Shown: positions 1 to 10,447 of the stretch, piece after piece | Layout of the letters: each line of letters begins with the position of its first letter | Numbering within the stretch: the first letter of the stretch is position 1 | From: Mycolicibacterium tusciae JS617 | GTDB taxonomy: Bacteria > Actinomycetota > Actinomycetes > Mycobacteriales > Mycobacteriaceae | Assembly (NCBI RefSeq): GCF_000243415.2 | Contig: NZ_KI912270.1 | Coordinates: 4,526,903-4,590,902, forward strand | Length of the DNA: 64,000 nt | Direction of reading: 5' to 3' | Program-made: the position numbers and the translations under genes | The notes under the pieces: generated by a model | Seen by the model: only the letters and a program-made list of their open reading frames with translations | Databases searched by the model: none | What the model was told of the DNA's origin: nothing

Positions 1-52
1 CTGCTCAGGCGGTGATGACAGGTCTGTCGACAACTGTCGAATGGGCGAGTGA

Positions 53-244
53 ACTCCCGGCCCGTGGCGACGCAACGACACCCCCGCCGTCACCCGCGGA
101 ACCGTGCTGTGCGGGCTGAACAATGGCCGGCCGCGCGTGGTGTGGACCAACGACGCGCAACGGCTCATCGCCGACGTGCAATCCGGTGGCCCCACCGACC
201 CTCGGCTGGACCAGCTCTACGCCTGGTGGGGCACCCACTCGTAA
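53..244 (+). pseudogene. C-terminal remnant or short hypothetical protein
   Basis: An open frame ends at the TAA at 242-244 and encodes a tail with residues such as VVWTNDAQRLIADV and DQLYAWWGTHS, which look protein-like (amphipathic, Trp-rich). The frame is closed upstream by a TGA at 50-52, and the only good start inside it is GTG 104. It is therefore either a peptide of about 46 residues or, more likely, the tail of a gene cut off upstream. No family was recognised. Confidence 0.3.
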
Positions 245-1108
245 TCAGCCGGGCGCCGCGCCGGCATCGCGCGGCAAACACACCCCCGACACGGGCGCAG
301 TACGGAGTCCCTTCCACGACGCGTGGCGCAGACCTTTGCCCGCGTGATACTCGCGGTAGGCAACTTCACCGACATACCGCGGCTTGAACCACTGGACCCC
401 CGACATCGACGCCCCCTCCGCCACCGGCGGCGCTGGAACCTCTGTCCCGGCCAACAGTGTGGCCAGACGGCGACGTTCGGCACCGCTAAAACCAGTGCCC
501 ACCTGACCCAACAGCACGAGTTGGCCCGCATCGTCGTGGGCGGCCAGGATCAGGGCCCCAACCTCACCGCGACGGCCGGCGAACGCCCCCACGACCACCG
601 CCTCGGTTGTCGCGCGCACTGGGCATTTGATCCAGTCCCGGGATCGGCCCGACCGGTATGGCGAATCCAGTCGTTTACACACGATGCCCTCGTGGTGCTG
701 ATCAGCGCAGATAGCGAGCATGTCCGCAGGAGCGACATCGGTCCAGTGCCTCGGCACCGTCAGTGCTGGCGAACGCTTCACCACCATCAGTGTGTCCATC
801 AGCTCGCGGCGCTCCCGGTAAGGCCAGTGCGTGATGTCTTCGCCGTCGATGTTCACCACATCGAAGGCGAGAAATCGCGTGGGCACCTCACGCACGAGCT
901 GCCCGCTGGGCCGACGCTGCTGAGGCCACCGCCGCTGAAGCCGTCTAAACGACGGGCGCCCGTGCTCGTCGACGGCGACGATCTCACCGTCGAGGATCAT
1001 TCGACGGCCACCGACTGCAGCTGCGACCGCGGACAACTCGGGGAAGGTTTCGGTGATGTCCGCCCCATTGCGGGACGTCACCCGCACCCGGGGATCTACA
1101 GTCAACAT
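245..1108 (-). pseudogene. ATP-dependent DNA ligase, 5'-truncated
   Basis: The frame matches the later part of an ATP-dependent DNA ligase of the LigD-ligase/LigC type. It shows SRNG, the ILDGEIVAVDEHGRPSF block (motif III region), FLAFDVVNIDG, the EGIVCKRLDSPYRSGRSRDWIK block (motifs IV-V) and a C-terminal OB-fold part ending in RYVGEVAYREYHAGKGLRHASWKGLR. The adenylation motif KxDG and the preceding residues (about 40-50 in the family) are absent, so the enzyme cannot form the ligase-AMP intermediate. Similarity starts near ATG 1108; the open frame continues to 1309 only as antisense of the neighbouring recombinase gene. The break lies in the 70 bp before the recombinase gene, as expected if the recombinase module inserted into or replaced the ligase 5' end. 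Confidence 0.7.
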
Positions 1109-1178
1109 TCCCCGGCTAGTTGACTGAACTTCGGCGAGCCTTCCGATGGAGTGGCTGCGGCGAGCGGAGGATCCGGTA

Positions 1179-2345
1179 ATGGGCGAGGTGGGGCGAGTCG
1201 AGGCGGCGCCGAGCGGGTTGCCGTGGCGGGTGATCTTCCCCGATGTCGAGCACGTGGGTGCCACGTCGTACCTGCGGGAGCTGGCGGCGTCGGATTGCAG
1301 TCCACTCACAGTTCGAAGTTACGCGTTCGACCTGCTGCGGTGGTTCCGGTTCCTCCACGAACGCCTGATCAATTGGGAGCGAGCCGAACGGGTCGACGTC
1401 CGCGCGTTCGTCGAGCACCTGCGGGCGGTGCCCAATCCGCAGCGGTTGCGCCGACGTGCGGATGCGCCGCCGCCGGGGTCGGTGAACGCGGTGACCGGCA
1501 AGACGGAGTTGTCGGGCAAGTACGCGCCTCGCACCATCAATCATCAACTGTCGGTCTTGTTCGGGTTCTACGAACACGCCTGTGCCGCCGACCTGGGTCC
1601 GTTGGTGAATCCCGTTCCTGCACAGCGTGCTAGGCATGGTGGTCGGCCGCATGCTCACCACAACCCGATGGAAGACTTTGCGATCTTCCGGCGCGCGAAC
1701 TATCGGCAGAAGTCTCCCCGGCCGGTGTGGCGGGCGATCCCTGATGATGCTGCCGCAGCTCTGTTCAACGCGCTGCGCAGTCACCGCGACCGAGCGCTGG
1801 TGAGTTTCTATCTGTCCTCAGGCGTTCGCGCGTCGGAGCTGTTGGGCCTGCGTCACGGCGATCTGGATGCCGGCCGATACACAATCACGGTGACCAGTAA
1901 GGGAAGCCGCGTGCGGGAGACGGTGCCGGCTTCGGTGGACTCGTTCGTGTGGCTGGCGCTCTACCTGGCCGAGCAACCACCTATGCAGCCTGGCGCCCCG
2001 GTGTGGTGGACCCGACGCTCCCGCCCGGCACCGCTGAACTACCACGCCATGCGCGCGGTGCTGCGCCGCGCCAATGCCAGCTTGGGCGCGAACTGGTCAT
2101 TGCACGACTTTCGCCATACCGCCGCTGCGCGGATGCTGGCTGATCCCGCCTTCACCTTGGTCGATGTGCAGACCGTGCTACGCCATGCAAGCGTCACCAC
2201 CACCCAGATCTACACCCAGCCGCGCCTAGAAGATTTGATCGGCAAGGTCCTCGAACATCACGCCCGACCGAAGGCCGATGTGGCGACTATCGAACCCGCC
2301 TATGACGCCGCGGCGGTCCGAGAGCTGCTGGGGCTGCCGCGTTGA
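1179..2345 (+). CDS. Tyrosine recombinase A (phage-type integrase)
   Basis: A complete tyrosine recombinase of 388 residues. It has an N-terminal SAM-like core-binding domain (TSYLRELAASDCSPLTVRSYAFDLLRW region) followed by the catalytic domain. The catalytic set is visible: Arg in SSGVRASELLGLR, Lys in VTSKGSR, HxxR in LHDFRHTAAARML, His in VLRHASVTTTQIY, and the nucleophile Tyr in that last block. ATG 1179 is preferred because GGAGGA lies about 7 nt upstream; ATG 1146 would add 11 residues. Its TGA overlaps the TTG start of the next recombinase gene (TTGA), so the two are co-translated. Paired large recombinases like this usually move a larger element; the target is unknown. Confidence 0.9.
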   Translation: MGEVGRVEAAPSGLPWRVIFPDVEHVGATSYLRELAASDCSPLTVRSYAFDLLRWFRFLHERLINWERAERVDVRAFVEHLRAVPNPQRLRRRADAPPPGSVNAVTGKTELSGKYAPRTINHQLSVLFGFYEHACAADLGPLVNPVPAQRARHGGRPHAHHNPMEDFAIFRRANYRQKSPRPVWRAIPDDAAAALFNALRSHRDRALVSFYLSSGVRASELLGLRHGDLDAGRYTITVTSKGSRVRETVPASVDSFVWLALYLAEQPPMQPGAPVWWTRRSRPAPLNYHAMRAVLRRANASLGANWSLHDFRHTAAARMLADPAFTLVDVQTVLRHASVTTTQIYTQPRLEDLIGKVLEHHARPKADVATIEPAYDAAAVRELLGLPR

Positions 2346-4339
2346 GCGCCGAGGACACCCGGTCACCGCAACGCCGACAGGCTGCGGCGACGCGCCGCGC
2401 GATGAGCCCCCAAGTCCAGCTGCTGTCGAGGCCCGATTCTCCTCACTTACAAGCGATCCCGGCGGACAGCCGATTCGGCCCCGCAGGCGGCGTACGTCCC
2501 CTGTGGGGGTATGACGCCAATCATGCGCCCCCGCCGCTGCCCGATCATGCCCGCGGTGCGGCGATGCAGGCGTTGAGCATCACGGAGTTGTGCGACGTCG
2601 TCGCCGAGTATCACCAAACCATGGCACCGCAGCAGCTGCAGCCCATCGTTCGAGGAACGCGAGCAATGCTGGGTGTGCTGGCTCGGTATCCCGGGCAGAC
2701 GTGGGAGCAGCGGTGGTTGGCCAGTGGCTACGACGCCGCACCTCGCACCTGGTTCGAGCATGACGCTTTGCCGCACTACGATCACTGGTCACCCACGCTC
2801 AAAGCAGTCAATGCGCTGCTGCGGGTTCGGGCGCTACGGCCGTCATACAGTTGGCTGCTGGACTCCAAGCAAAGAGTGAACCTGTGGAGGTTCCTCGACT
2901 ACAACGGCGGTCCGGACTTGGAACGGCTACGTGCGCTGCCCGCTTACCAGGACGCGGTGCCCAAGTACCAGGCCGACGCCGAAAAGGCGTTGGCGCGGGT
3001 GATGATTCGCACCGGAAAGACCATTGCCGAGGTGTGCGGTGACGATCTGCTGTTTTACGCAGATGTCGTGCGTACCTCGGGGCGGCAGCGACGCGAACAC
3101 CTCATCTGGGAGCTGCTGGTCGCGTTGGGCCCCTTGGCGGGGGAGGCACCGACGCTAAGGGCGACGTGGTCGGCGCGGGGCAACTCACGCCAACACAGCG
3201 CCGCGACGATGGTCGACAGATACGGCATCCCCGCCTCAGGGATGCGTGATGTCCTGGTGGGCTACCTCGAAGAGCTTCAGCCCAACATGGATTACAGCTC
3301 GTTGGAAGGCTTGGCCTACCGATTGGCCAGGCTGTTCTGGTGGGAGATCCTGCAGATCAACCCCGGTCAGGCCAACTTGGCGATCTCGGCCGAGGTGGTG
3401 ACGGCGTGGCGAGAACGCTTGGCGCTGACCCTGGACGGCCGACCGCGACGCGAAGTGCATTCGACCCTGTTCGCCATCCGCGGGATGTATCGCGACCTGG
3501 CCGAGTGGTCGCACGACGACCCCGCCCGCTGGGGCGTGTGGGTGGCGCCGTGCCCAGTGCCGCGAGCACTCAGCCGAGCGGCGGCCAAGGAGAAACGCCG
3601 CCAGAAGGCCACAATGCAGGACCGCACCCGCATGCTGACGCCGCTGCTACCCGCGATACTGGCGACGGCTGCCGCCCACAAGGACCGCACCGCGATGCTG
3701 CTGCAGCGCGCCCTGGCCTGCGTGCACGACCAGGAATTCGCGGTCGACGGCTCCACGTTTCTGCGGCACTGCCCACCGCTGCGACGTGACGGCGACGAAC
3801 GGGCCCGGATCTGGGCGCACCTCGCTCCCGGGCAGCAACGACCGAGCTGGATCCGGGGTCGCGCTCAGCGCATCGACGTAACAGCGCTGGAAGAGGAAGG
3901 CTTCTGGGGTTGGGCCGTCGTGGAGACGTTGCGTCACACAGGTATTCGCATCGAAGAACTACTGGAGCTAACTCAGCTGTCGCTTCGGCACTACACCGCC
4001 TCCACCACCGCCACTCTGGTGCCGTTGCTGCACATCGTGCCGTCCAAGACCGACTGCGAGCGGCTCATCCCCATGACCCCGGAACTGGTGGCGGTGCTGC
4101 TTGAGGTGCTGCGCCGTGCCAAGGCCGCTAAGGACCATGTGCCGCTATCGATCGCCTACGACACCAACGACAAGGTCCACAGCGAACCGTTTCCGCACCT
4201 GTTCGCGCGCCCTCTGGGCACCCGCCACGAGGTGCTAGGACGGCACTATGTGCGCCAAATTCTGATCCACCTCGCCACCACCGCCGGCCTTACCGATGCC
4301 GGTCAACCGGTGCACTTCACTCCGCACGACTTCCGCCGC
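2342..4339 (+). pseudogene. Tyrosine recombinase B, 5' part (interrupted)
   Basis: This is the N-terminal roughly 666 residues of a large tyrosine recombinase. It has a long N-terminal region and a catalytic domain with Arg in LRHTGIRIEELLELTQLS, Lys in IVPSKTDCERLIP and the start of the HxxR box, FTPHDFRR. After RR the frame enters foreign DNA and stops within four codons (TAG at 4352-4354). The missing continuation, RLFATDAVNNGLPLHIAAAL onward, lies at 10448-10966. Joining 4339 to 10451 restores one frame of roughly 838 codons. Translation starts at TTG 2342, overlapping recombinase A. The gene was disrupted by the element at 4340-10450, so the final His and Tyr of the active site are separated from the rest. 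Confidence 0.88.
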
Positions 4340-4399
4340 CTTGTCCCCGCTTAGTTCCCGTGTTGCGATAAGCCGGGAAGGGGCTGGTGGCCTTGGTGT

Positions 4400-5914
4400 T
4401 TGGCGGTTGCGTCGAGTCGTGTGGTGTTTCTAGCCTGTTCGCTTGTGATCCTGAGCTTCTTCTCGTCGCAAGGCTGGCGGTCCTGGGATGTCGAGCACCG
4501 GCCGGTGATTCCGGAGGGGATGCCGGTGCTAATCGATGACGACCTGCTGTTCGAGGACGGCCTCGGGGCGCCGCGATCGGTGTCGGTGGCGAACCGGTGG
4601 CTGCGGCTGCTTCCGGCCAGCGGGGCGCCGGCGCCGAGTTCGTGGGAGAACTACGCGCGGGCAGTCAAGGAGTGGACGGAGTTCCTCGCTGAGCACGGGA
4701 TCGGGTTGTTCGACACCCGCGACCGGCTCAAGGCCGGGCTGAGCCGGTATGCCGAGCACCGCGCGGCCGGGCCAATTTCGGCGAGGTTCGCTGCGACCAC
4801 GTGGTCGCAGCACATGAGCATCCTGTCGCTGTTCTACCGGTGGGCGATCGACGAAGGAGTTGCCGCTGCCGAGCCGTTCACCTACCGGTCGGCGCGGGCG
4901 GTCTTCGCCGGCACCGGCCGCGATGTCCGGGTGAATCTGGCGTCGCGCCGCACCCCGAAACCACACGTGACCATCAAGTATCTGGAGCCGGACTTCACCG
5001 ACCTGTTCCGCAAAGGGTTACGCGGTTTGGCACCGGATGGCAACCGCGACAGCGGGTTCGCGGGCCGGGAGATGACCCGCAACGCCGCGATCGGGGATCT
5101 GGCGTTGGCGACCGGGTTGCGGTTGGGCGAGTTCACCCATCTGCTGCCGTGGGAGGTTCCGGCGCTGCCGCTGGCGCCGACGGCGATTCCGATCCCGTTT
5201 CCGGTGCCGGCGGGAATCACCAAGGGCCGCAAGTTCCGCACTACCTGGATCTCTTACGACGCCCTGGCCGGGCTGCACGACTACCTGGAGCTTGACCGCG
5301 CGGCCGTCACCGAAGGGTCGGCCTGGCGACCGCCGCGACGGTGGGGTGAACCGCTGCTGGTGAGCGACCCGGATGCGCGGGGTGGCCGGGTCAACGGTGT
5401 TCGCCGGTCGTGGGAGTCGCTGACCCCGGCCGAGCGGCGTCGGCTGGTGGCACCGAAGGGCGGGTCGTGCCTGCTGGCGGTGAAAGCCGATGGTGGCCCG
5501 TTCACGGCGTGGGCGACGGTGTTCGAGCGCACCGCCGACCGGATCCGCGCGAGGTTCGAGCCACGGTTCCCGCATGTTCACCCGCACCGGCTGCGGCATT
5601 CGTTCTCGATGCAGACCTTGGAATATTTGGTGACCGGCTACTACCGGCAGGCGGCAAAGCTGGTGCGCGACACCGACGCCGACGCGGCGCTGGTGTTCTA
5701 CCTGACCAAGGCCGATCCGCTGCTGGTGCTGCGGGACCTGTTGGGTCACTCGACGGTGTTGACCACGGAAAAGTATCTGAAACGCCTTGATACGACCCGG
5801 ATTTACCGGCAAGCCTACGAAACCGCCGGCGTGGAATCCGGACTCGTCGGCGAGGACGCCGCGCAGCGGGAATCCGACGCCGAATTCCACGACGACGCCG
5901 AGGAGGTGTTGTGA
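4400..5914 (+). CDS. Tyrosine recombinase, first gene of the trio (TnpA-like)
   Basis: A tyrosine recombinase with an N-terminal core-binding domain (SSWENYARAVKEWTEFLAEH) and a catalytic domain with Arg in LATGLRLGEF, Lys in ITKGRKFR, HRLRH and the GHSTVLTTEKYL tail holding the Tyr. All six catalytic positions look intact, so this is the best candidate for the active strand-cleaving subunit. The frame opens at TTG 4400, but the first 30-40 residues are hydrophobic and unlike the family; ATG 4520 (MPVLIDDDL) is a plausible true start. Its stop overlaps the next start (GTGATG around 5911), which implies coupled translation with the second recombinase. Confidence 0.85.
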   Translation: MAVASSRVVFLACSLVILSFFSSQGWRSWDVEHRPVIPEGMPVLIDDDLLFEDGLGAPRSVSVANRWLRLLPASGAPAPSSWENYARAVKEWTEFLAEHGIGLFDTRDRLKAGLSRYAEHRAAGPISARFAATTWSQHMSILSLFYRWAIDEGVAAAEPFTYRSARAVFAGTGRDVRVNLASRRTPKPHVTIKYLEPDFTDLFRKGLRGLAPDGNRDSGFAGREMTRNAAIGDLALATGLRLGEFTHLLPWEVPALPLAPTAIPIPFPVPAGITKGRKFRTTWISYDALAGLHDYLELDRAAVTEGSAWRPPRRWGEPLLVSDPDARGGRVNGVRRSWESLTPAERRRLVAPKGGSCLLAVKADGGPFTAWATVFERTADRIRARFEPRFPHVHPHRLRHSFSMQTLEYLVTGYYRQAAKLVRDTDADAALVFYLTKADPLLVLRDLLGHSTVLTTEKYLKRLDTTRIYRQAYETAGVESGLVGEDAAQRESDAEFHDDAEEVL

Positions 5915-7639
5915 TGCCGACGATGGTTGTTGACACTCCGCTCGGTCTGAGCTGCGTGTTCAGTGACGGCAGCAGAGCCGAATTCGACCTTACGGGGTCG
6001 CCGAACCCCAGGTTGGCGCGCGATCTGGCCGTCGGTTTGGTGGAGCTGATACACCCCCACGGCAGTGCCGATACCGCTGGCACGGTCGGCCACTACGTGC
6101 GTGGGTTGCACAGGATGGTGCGAGCGCTCGCCGATCAGGGGTTCACCGGCGGCATCGCCGATCTGCGGCGCGGGCAGTTGGCGCAGTTCTGGATGGCGGG
6201 CCCGAACTGGTTGGAGGCGCTGACTCGGTCCTTGGTGGAGGGTTACGCGCGATCCGGCGGCCGTGTCGGCGACGGCGTGGTGGAACTGGCCGCCGGGCGG
6301 CACTTCAACATTCAGCCGAATCGGCGGCCGTTGCCGCCCTACTCCGAGGCTGAATGGCAGCGACTTACCGCGGTCTGCCGACAGCAGGTCGATGACTCCT
6401 ATGCCACGCATCGGCATGCGTTGGCGTCCGTTCCCGGAGGGCGGCATCCGGGCGCGGGCGCGTGGTCTCACCAGAACTTCTGCTGGTTGCTGGCGACGCA
6501 CGGCCCTCTCGGCAGCTGCGAGGCCGCTGAGACGATTGGCATGTCTATCAACGTCTTCCGCCATCGAGGAGTCACCACTGTCTTCCACGAGGCTGCGCAA
6601 GCGATGTTCCCGCACCTCGAAGTCGTGGTCGCCTACCGGCTGCTGTTCGGGATCTACTCCGGCATCGTCCCGGACGGTATCGCCGACCTGGAGGTCGGAG
6701 ACATCGACTGGGCCGGGGATTCGACTGTTCTGCTGTCCTATGTCAAACGCCGCACCGCCGCCGAGAGCACCACCTTGCCGCGGCCAGCGGTGCGGTTGCT
6801 CGAGCAGTGGCTGGCGCACTCGGCGCTGCTGCGCCGCTTCGTGCCACCGGACGAGCGCACCACGCTGTGGTTGGGGATGAGCCAGCCCGGTTACTCCCGC
6901 CGCCTCGGCGAGGTGAACCGGTCGGCGACCGGGCGGTGGATGCAACGCCACAGCATCGTCGGCGACGACGGCGAGCCGCTGAAACTGCACCGGTCCCGCA
7001 TCCGCACCACGCACCACGCGATGCGAGACAAGAAGTCCTGGACCGGGAATGCGCGCGCCACGATCGACCCGAACCACACCCCGGCGGTCGAGGGCGACCA
7101 CTACCTGTCGGCAACGACTCCCGGCCAACGCCACGCCGTCGAGACGATCATCGCCGACGCCCCAGCACGACATCCTCCGCCGCGCACACCCACCGACCGT
7201 GATCACCGCGGAAGACGCCGCAGCACTCGTCGAGGGCTACCCGCAACTGCTGGCGGTGATGAAGCTCGACGAAGGCGTGCTCGCCGAGCTGGTCGGTGGC
7301 ACGCGGGATGTATTCACCGCGGCCTGCGCCGATCAGCTTTCCGGGCTGCACGGACCGGCCGGGAAACCATGCCCGGCACGTCCGTGGGTCTGCCTGCTTT
7401 GCCCGCTGGCGGTGTTCGCTCCCCGGCACGCGGTGAACCTGTTGCGGCTCAAGGCATTCTTCTCCCGCCAGTGGCAGCAGATGCCCGCCGCCCACTTCAT
7501 GACCGTCTTCGGCCGCTACGCCGCCCGGATCGACCAGATCCTGGACCGCTTCGACCCCGCCGAACTCACCGCCGCAGCCACAAGAATCACCGACAGCGAC
7601 AACGAAATCCCCTTGCGCCCGGAGGAACTCACCGCATGA
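5911..7639 (+). pseudogene. Second recombinase of the trio, frameshifted (TnpB-like)
   Basis: A recombinase-fold protein of about 575 residues in two frames. The first ~415 codons start at GTG 5911 and run through a catalytic-like domain with degenerate positions: SGIVPDGIADL where Arg is expected, YVKRRT for Lys, LHRSRIRTTHH for the HxxR box. Near 7160 the open frame loses sense and the true continuation (AEDAAALVEGYPQLLAVMK through a CPARPWVCLLCPLAVF Cys-rich tail) lies in the +1 frame to TGA 7639. The shift coincides with a run of four C at 7160-7163. It could be a real mutation, a sequencing error or a programmed +1 slip. ATG 7636 of the next gene overlaps its stop, so the intended end is clear. 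Confidence 0.75.
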
Positions 7640-9840
7640 CAAGCACAATCGCGACCACGGCACCCGGCACACCCCCACGGTCCCCGTTCACCGGCGCCGA
7701 CATCTGCCGCGAAGCCGGGCTCACGCTGCCAGACCGCACCTCACGACCGGTGTTCGACGACGACCTGTGGGATTTCACCGACGTCGTCGGGCTCCCGGTC
7801 CAGATGGCCCTCTACCGGCGGCGATTCGACTTCACCACCATCACCGACCCACGTTGGCGGCTGGTCGTCAAGGAGCTGATCCTGGCGCTGCTTGCCCCGA
7901 ACCATGATGCCGTGGTTCGGCTGCCGCGCGCCTACCGCACCGCACTGCATCTGACCAGCTGCTACAGCCGACTCTACGAGGCCGGGACGTTCTTCGGCTG
8001 GCTCGACCGGCGGGGAATCACTGCCCTCACCGAAGTCGATACCCGCCTCTGCGAGGACTACCTGGGATTCCGACGCTATGTCACCGACTCCGACGGCACC
8101 GTCGTGGGCGAGCAGAGCCCCGGCCTCCGGCGCGCTGCCGCGCAGATGATCGTCGACCTGGTCGACTACCGTGACCTGTTCACCACCGACCGGGTTCCGG
8201 CCGATCTGCGTCCTTGGGGCGGCGCGACAGCGTCAGCGGTCGCCGAAATGCCTTCTGGTCGTGAGGGAAACAAGACGCCGGCCGTCCCTGCCGAAGTGCT
8301 GCAGCCGATGCTCGCCGCGGCCTTGCACCTGGTGCAGACCCTCGGCCCACACGTTGTCGAGCTGCACGAGCAGATCCGCCACATCGACCGCATTTGGGCT
8401 ACGAAGGCACCGGGCCTTCGTCATGGCTCGTCGGCGATGATCAGCGACATCAACAAACTGCTGGCCGACCACAGGGTGACCAACACGCCTCTGCCGATGC
8501 TCGAAGACCACGATGTCAGACGCCGACTCACGGCTGGCTGGGACGCGAACAACCCGCTGCTGCCGGTCTCCACCGGAGCCCTGGCCCGGCAGGCCGGATA
8601 CGTCCAGTTTTGGGCGAAATGGATGCCCGCGCTGCGCAAACCGCTGATCGACACCCTCCACACTGTCGGAGTCGAGAAGGTTTTCGCCCGCAACGCCGCA
8701 CAGGCACCGACCGCCGACGACTCAGCCCTGTTGCCCTGGACACTGCCACTGCACCGATCCGAAGCGGTCGCCCTGATCGGCATCACCCGCACCGCGGCCA
8801 TCGTGGTCCTGGCCGCCGCGTCCGGAATGCGGGCCAGCGAGCTGATGGAACTGCGGGTCGGCTGCTGCCGCCCGGTCGAGGAACCGATACCCGGTCTGAA
8901 GCGCTACCGCGTCGCCAGCAAGATCATCAAAGGCCAGGGCCTGGGTGGCACCGACGACGAATGGGTCGTCATCGAACCGGTCCACCGCGCAATCGAGCTC
9001 ATCGAACAGCTCCATGACGACCCCCACGAGGGCGCTCTTCTGCTGTCCCGGTTCAGCTTCCGGGTCCGTTACCTATGGTTTCGCGCCTGGGTGAACTCCC
9101 CGGCCGGGGCCCGCCTCGGACTCGCCCCGATCCCCGACGAACCAGTAGCACTGCGGATGCTGAGGCGCACGGTTGCGTTGGAGATGGCTTACCGGCCCGG
9201 CGGTGTTCTCGCAGCAAAACTGCACCTCAAACATATCGCTGCCGCCACTACAGAAGGCTATGCGGCTCGACCGGGCGGTGCTCAAGCGGAGTTGCTGGCC
9301 GAAGTCAACAAGCTCGAGGCCGACCACAAACTCCAGCTCGTGCTGGCCGAGTTCCGCAACTACCAGCAAGGAATCCTGCCCGCCGGGCCCGGTGCCCGCA
9401 ACCTGACCGAATTCTTCGCCAGCATCGACACCGACCTCGACACCGAAGCGATTGCGGCGCCCAAGATCCAGCGCAACGACCGCGACATCCTCAACCTGCT
9501 GTCCAAACGCGCGAAGGCACTGCATCTCGGCCCGGCGAACTATTGCTGGTTCACCGATCCCTCGCGCGCACTCTGCCTGAAACTCGCCGGCACCCCGACC
9601 TCGGACCGCCCGATGATCGGCATGTGTGACTCCGCGCGCTGTCCGCAGGCCACCCACCACCAGCACCACCGGCCCATCTGGGCCGAGCACGCCGAACTCA
9701 CCAAGACCCTCCTCGGCCAACTCGGCAAAACCCGCACCACCGAACACACCCGACTACAGACCGACTACGACCGCGCCGTCCGGGTCATCACCAGCATCGA
9801 CACAGCCACCGGGACCGGCGCAACCGAGGAGCAAGCATGA
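7636..9840 (+). CDS. Third recombinase of the trio (TnpC/large integrase-like)
   Basis: A 734-residue protein with a tyrosine recombinase catalytic domain in its middle: Arg in AAASGMRASELMELR, a Lys in ASKIIKGQG, a degenerate second box MLRRTVALEMA where HxxR is usual, and HLKHIAAATTEGY with a His and the Tyr. The C-terminal ~150 residues form a family-specific tail with CxxxxC/H residues (YCWFTDPSRALCLK and MCDSARCPQATHHQHH) that may bind zinc. Start ATG 7636 overlaps the stop of the previous frame, and the stop overlaps ATG 9837 of the next gene. The partly degenerate active site suggests a structural or regulatory role next to the first recombinase, but this is inference. Confidence 0.82.
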   Translation: MTSTIATTAPGTPPRSPFTGADICREAGLTLPDRTSRPVFDDDLWDFTDVVGLPVQMALYRRRFDFTTITDPRWRLVVKELILALLAPNHDAVVRLPRAYRTALHLTSCYSRLYEAGTFFGWLDRRGITALTEVDTRLCEDYLGFRRYVTDSDGTVVGEQSPGLRRAAAQMIVDLVDYRDLFTTDRVPADLRPWGGATASAVAEMPSGREGNKTPAVPAEVLQPMLAAALHLVQTLGPHVVELHEQIRHIDRIWATKAPGLRHGSSAMISDINKLLADHRVTNTPLPMLEDHDVRRRLTAGWDANNPLLPVSTGALARQAGYVQFWAKWMPALRKPLIDTLHTVGVEKVFARNAAQAPTADDSALLPWTLPLHRSEAVALIGITRTAAIVVLAAASGMRASELMELRVGCCRPVEEPIPGLKRYRVASKIIKGQGLGGTDDEWVVIEPVHRAIELIEQLHDDPHEGALLLSRFSFRVRYLWFRAWVNSPAGARLGLAPIPDEPVALRMLRRTVALEMAYRPGGVLAAKLHLKHIAAATTEGYAARPGGAQAELLAEVNKLEADHKLQLVLAEFRNYQQGILPAGPGARNLTEFFASIDTDLDTEAIAAPKIQRNDRDILNLLSKRAKALHLGPANYCWFTDPSRALCLKLAGTPTSDRPMIGMCDSARCPQATHHQHHRPIWAEHAELTKTLLGQLGKTRTTEHTRLQTDYDRAVRVITSIDTATGTGATEEQA

Positions 9841-10304
9841 GAATCACTGCCGCCCAACGCGTCCACAACGAGAACTGCATCCGCGCCGCCATGGACCGGC
9901 TGCTGCGCGGCGAGATCCCGCCCGGCGGCAGCTGCGATATCAAGACCCTCGCACTCGAGGCCGGGGTCGACCGCACGGCGTTCTACGGCACCCGGCCCTA
10001 CGCGCACCTACGCACCGAATTCGAGCACCGACTCCAGCAATTGCAAGAGGCGGGAGAAACCCCGGACCCGAAAGTCGCTCAGATCGAACGCCTCAAAGCA
10101 GAGGTTGACAAGCTCAAAACCAACCTCGCCCAATCCAATTCCACAATCCAGGACCTCACCGACTTCCGGAGCCAGGCCCTGGCCCGCATCGCTGCCCAAC
10201 ACGACGAGATCCTTCGACTCCGCGCCGCCGACAACCCGGCAGCAGCCGTCACCTGCCTCCAGAGTCGCCCGAAACCCCGGCAGAAAGTAATCGGACCATG
10301 CTGA
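9837..10304 (+). CDS. Small helix-turn-helix/coiled-coil transposon accessory protein (DUF6262-like)
   Basis: A 155-residue protein. It has an N-terminal helix-turn-helix-like segment (IKTLALEAGVDRTAFYGTRPY) and then a long heptad-rich coiled coil (IERLKAEVDKLKTNLAQSNS onward to about residue 135). Small proteins of this form are regularly the last gene of Tn554-like and recombinase-trio elements, where TnpC is thought to influence orientation or efficiency. It overlaps the preceding gene by 4 nt (ATGA). The family name is from recognition of this gene context and sequence style. Confidence 0.7.
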   Translation: MRITAAQRVHNENCIRAAMDRLLRGEIPPGGSCDIKTLALEAGVDRTAFYGTRPYAHLRTEFEHRLQQLQEAGETPDPKVAQIERLKAEVDKLKTNLAQSNSTIQDLTDFRSQALARIAAQHDEILRLRAADNPAAAVTCLQSRPKPRQKVIGPC

Positions 10305-10446
10305 CCCCGTCGGCAGTGACGTCCATCACAAACGATTTGGGTTTATCGCCACACGATCGGCAATCAGCGTCACGAACTACGCGCCGAGAATCGGCCACGT
10401 CAAACGCAACACGAACCCAACCGCACACGACCACTGCGGAGACAAG
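10305..10446 (+). other. Right terminal region of the three-recombinase element
   Basis: There is no gene here. The stretch holds the right inverted repeat (10436-10446) and an inverted subterminal copy of the GTGTTGCG motif (around 10404-10411). An ATG at 10298 opens a frame that reads into the recombinase B remnant, but its first 50 codons belong to the element, not to recombinase B. Confidence 0.6.
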
Positions 10447-10447
10447 C

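Noticed and set aside
5911..9840. One 1309-codon open frame across the second and third recombinase genes
   Set aside because: The stretch 7165-7635 in this frame is Arg/Pro-rich nonsense, while the true protein lies in the +1 frame and the third recombinase has its own overlapping ATG at 7636. It is a by-product of the frameshift, not a fusion.
10298..10446. N-terminus of a separate integrase beginning at ATG 10298
   Set aside because: These codons belong to the transposon's right end; recombinase similarity starts exactly at the GCCGC core and continues the gene cut at 4339.
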